In this document: one piece after another, positions 62,097 through 64,000 of the stretch
Layout: every line of letters starts with the position of its first letter
Position numbering within the stretch: the first letter of the stretch is position 1
Assembly: GCF_900143695.1 (NCBI RefSeq)
Contig: NZ_FRFE01000004.1
Span: 1-64,000 of the forward strand
Source: Desulfopila aestuarii DSM 18488
Lineage (GTDB): Bacteria; Desulfobacterota; Desulfobulbia; Desulfobulbales; Desulfocapsaceae
Direction: 5' to 3'
Length of the DNA stretch: 64,000 bases
Made by a program: the position numbers and the translations under genes
Notes under the pieces: model-generated
Told to the model about the DNA's origin: nothing
What the model saw: only the letters and a program-made list of their open reading frames with translations
Database searches by the model: none

Positions 62097-63320
62097 TTAT
62101 CTGGATACGCTTCTGCCGACTATCAGGGTAATGGGGTTGAATGTTGTTGTTTGTCCCGACGGATAGCAGCAACGCCGCACCTCGATTTGTCTCAGGTCGA
62201 CCTTTAATCCGCATTGGTAGAGTATTTCAGGGGCCTCTTTGCGGGTTTTTTCCAGCACAGCCGAGACGACTATTCGTCCATCTGGAAGCAATTCATCCGC
62301 TCCGTGACGGAGTATTTCCGCAAGATTACCACCGCTACCACCGACAAAAATTCGATCCGGTCGTGGAAGTCCTGCCAGCATTTCCGGGGCTCCACCGGAT
62401 ACAAGCTGTATGTTGGCAACTCCATAACGAGCTATGTTAGCTAAAATATTGTGTTGCTGCTCTTCTTCTTTTTCAATAGCGTAGACTAGTGTATCCGGCT
62501 GCATCCTGGCTGCTTCAATGCTCACTGACCCGGATCCGGCACCGATATCCCACATGATTGCGTTAGCTGGAATGGCAAGAGCATGTAAGGCCGAAGCTCG
62601 GACCTCATTTTTCGTTATAAGTCCCCTGCTATGAATGATCTCATCTTCGATGAGCCCAAAGCTTGATTTGCCACTGCTGTTTGAGACTTCGTTGCGTACG
62701 ATAATCATGCATGAAAGATTGCCAAAAGTCATTGCTGCAATTTCAGCAAGAGTGCCGCTCACGCATCGCTCATCAGGCATCCCAAGATTTTCAGCAACGT
62801 GAATCTTCATCATCTCATCATTTTTGCCGACAAACTGCAGAAGCTCAGCAGCTAGCATCTCAGGCCTGTTGATGTTATCCGTCAGAACAGCGGTCAGTGG
62901 TCGAGTGAGTAAAGCAGCAACGCGGTTGTGATGCTTGCGGCCATGGAGGCTGACAAAAGCGGCATCATCCCAAGGGATTGCAAAACGAGCAAAAGCATAT
63001 TGAAGAGAAGAGACTGCAGGAGTTATCTTCACTCTGTTTCGCCCGAATTCCTTAATCAGTTTTTTGCCGATTCCAAAAAACAGGGGGTCGCCGGAGGCAA
63101 GAACAGCTACATCTCCTGATGAAAGATGGTCTCTGATACTTTCAATCGCCCCAGTAAGCGGACTGATGGGAATACGTTGCAAGCTTTCTGCAGAGGCCGG
63201 CAGGCAGCAATGAAATCTGCCGGTAAGCACAACTGCCTTGCAACCGGCAAGCATGCTTTCATTGACCTTCCCTTCACCCTGCTGGTCGACACCAATTACT
63301 CGAATAATTCCTTCAGTCAT
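62097..63320 (-). CDS. cbiET: cobalt-precorrin-7/6B methyltransferase, fused CbiE-CbiT
   Basis: The protein has 407 residues. The N-terminal CbiE half (about 1-205) is a tetrapyrrole methylase with VLASGDPLFFGIGKKL near 73. The C-terminal CbiT half (about 215-405) has the SAM site IMWDIGAGSGSVSIEAA near 252. Together they methylate C5 and C15 and remove the C12 acetate carboxyl group. Its ATG overlaps the cbiD stop (ATGA). A 95-base gap separates it from cbiF. Confidence 0.94.
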   Translation of the reverse strand: MTEGIIRVIGVDQQGEGKVNESMLAGCKAVVLTGRFHCCLPASAESLQRIPISPLTGAIESIRDHLSSGDVAVLASGDPLFFGIGKKLIKEFGRNRVKITPAVSSLQYAFARFAIPWDDAAFVSLHGRKHHNRVAALLTRPLTAVLTDNINRPEMLAAELLQFVGKNDEMMKIHVAENLGMPDERCVSGTLAEIAAMTFGNLSCMIIVRNEVSNSSGKSSFGLIEDEIIHSRGLITKNEVRASALHALAIPANAIMWDIGAGSGSVSIEAARMQPDTLVYAIEKEEEQQHNILANIARYGVANIQLVSGGAPEMLAGLPRPDRIFVGGSGGNLAEILRHGADELLPDGRIVVSAVLEKTRKEAPEILYQCGLKVDLRQIEVRRCCYPSGQTTTFNPITLIVGRSVSR

Positions 63321-64000
63321 TGTTCATCTTCCGTTTGCACTTCAATCCTGCCGTTATGATGCACGAGGTAGACGGTGACAGGTTTTCCTGAAAGCTCCTG
63401 ATGGTAGTTCCGGGCTTCTTCACATACCAATCTGATAATTTCCTGATCGTTATTATCAATCAGTCGCTCGTAAAGTTCGCGCGCTGTATTTGATCCGTGG
63501 AGATAGTCGCGATTTCGAGTTCTCCCCAATTTATTAATAAGGGAAATTGCCTGTTCCATCTCGAGAGCGCCAAATCGAACGTGTGTCTGGGGTATTCGTA
63601 ATGCCGCTTTCATTATCTTGGCCCACATGCCGGCAAGATGTAGACGGTTAAATGTGTATTTGGCGGATTCTTTCAGGGCAAATTCGAGATAGTCCCCCAT
63701 CATAATAAAGGCTTCAGGCTGAAAGACGCAAAGCTGCTGCAGCGCTGCCTCGGAGGTTCTCCCCGTAGAAAGAACAATTTCAGTATTGCCAGTGGCCTCG
63801 GCCACTTCCATTGCCGTGGTGATGGTGGCTGTCCATGCTTCCGCCGATACGGGTCGAACGATGCCGGTGGTACCTAGAATGGATATCCCTCCGATAATTC
63901 CCAATCGCTCATTCAAGGTTTTTGCGGCAAGTACCCTGCCCTCCGGCACGACAATCTCCACCCTCAGATGTATTGGTGAAGATCCGCAGCATTGCTCTAC
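63317..64000 (-). CDS. cbiD: cobalt-precorrin-5B C1-methyltransferase, partial (N-terminus outside the window)
   Basis: The frame runs to the right edge of the window: 227 residues are visible and the start is beyond it. A GTG at 63961 lies inside the gene and is not its start. It has LNERLGIIGGISILGTTGIVRP near the CbiD core motif, and later YTFNRLHLAGMWAKIMKAAL. CbiD acts only in the anaerobic cobalamin pathway and so identifies this run as the cobalt-early route. Gene order cbiD-cbiET-cbiF-cobO is leftward. Confidence 0.95.
   Translation of the reverse strand, partial: VEQCCGSSPIHLRVEIVVPEGRVLAAKTLNERLGIIGGISILGTTGIVRPVSAEAWTATITTAMEVAEATGNTEIVLSTGRTSEAALQQLCVFQPEAFIMMGDYLEFALKESAKYTFNRLHLAGMWAKIMKAALRIPQTHVRFGALEMEQAISLINKLGRTRNRDYLHGSNTARELYERLIDNNDQEIIRLVCEEARNYHQELSGKPVTVYLVHHNGRIEVQTEDEQ

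Noticed and set aside
1..64000. CRISPR arrays or long tandem repeats
   Set aside because: No regularly spaced repeats were seen anywhere in the window by eye.

Overview
The window looks like a chromosomal piece of a Desulfobacterota (former Deltaproteobacteria) bacterium, most likely a sulfate reducer of the Desulfobulbales type. This is inferred from gene content and not from a marker gene: a three-subunit succinate dehydrogenase/fumarate reductase with a single cytochrome b subunit, DapL-type lysine/diaminopimelate synthesis, IspH, anaerobic cobalamin genes, a multihaem-type small cytochrome, a TRAP dicarboxylate system with a sigma-54 two-component regulator, and DUF4911 beside miaB. No rRNA and no CRISPR array were seen. 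One tRNA (His, GTG) is present.

Region 1-2050 is a scar zone: the 3' end of an IS256-family transposase, a possible signal-peptide gene remnant, and a PEP-CTERM exported protein with a clear terminator. Region 2050-11850 is a filamentous-phage (inovirus-like) prophage: a leftward CI-type repressor, then rightward small early genes, a candidate ssDNA-binding protein, two tiny leaderless coat-like proteins, a series of very short membrane proteins, a cysteine-rich adsorption-type protein broken by one in-frame TGA, a pVI-like protein, a Zot/pI assembly ATPase, a secretin N0-like protein without the pore domain, a hairpin-rich candidate origin, a replication initiator and an unusual tyrosine recombinase. 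Two leftward PilZ genes follow, then about 1 kb without genes that holds a 48-bp palindrome, then tRNA-His with its promoter and terminator.

Region 14.2-38.6 kb is core genome. It holds a PheA-ACT-TyrA fusion, a helicase-exonuclease fusion resembling MrfA plus MrfB, an SH3 protein, coaX-ldcA, cutA-zinc ribbon-parE-parC, the leftward purB-DUF4911-miaB run, the leftward comEA-miaA-recJ run, and the rightward trmL-serC-radical SAM-rlmN-nitroreductase run. miaA and miaB together make the ms2i6A37 tRNA modification.

Region 38.6-64 kb carries a DksA-type protein, a DUF445 protein, gph, the sdhCAB respiratory operon, a geranylgeranyl-reductase-like flavoprotein, a diheme cytochrome, pepN, dapL, ispH, a dctBD/dctPQM uptake unit with a visible sigma-54 promoter, a HisH-HisF fusion of eukaryote-like sequence, and a leftward cobalamin run cbiD-cbiET-cbiF-cobO that leaves the window at its right edge. 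The most interesting points are the prophage (especially the TGA that sits at an expected cysteine), the MrfAB-like fusion and the HisHF fusion.
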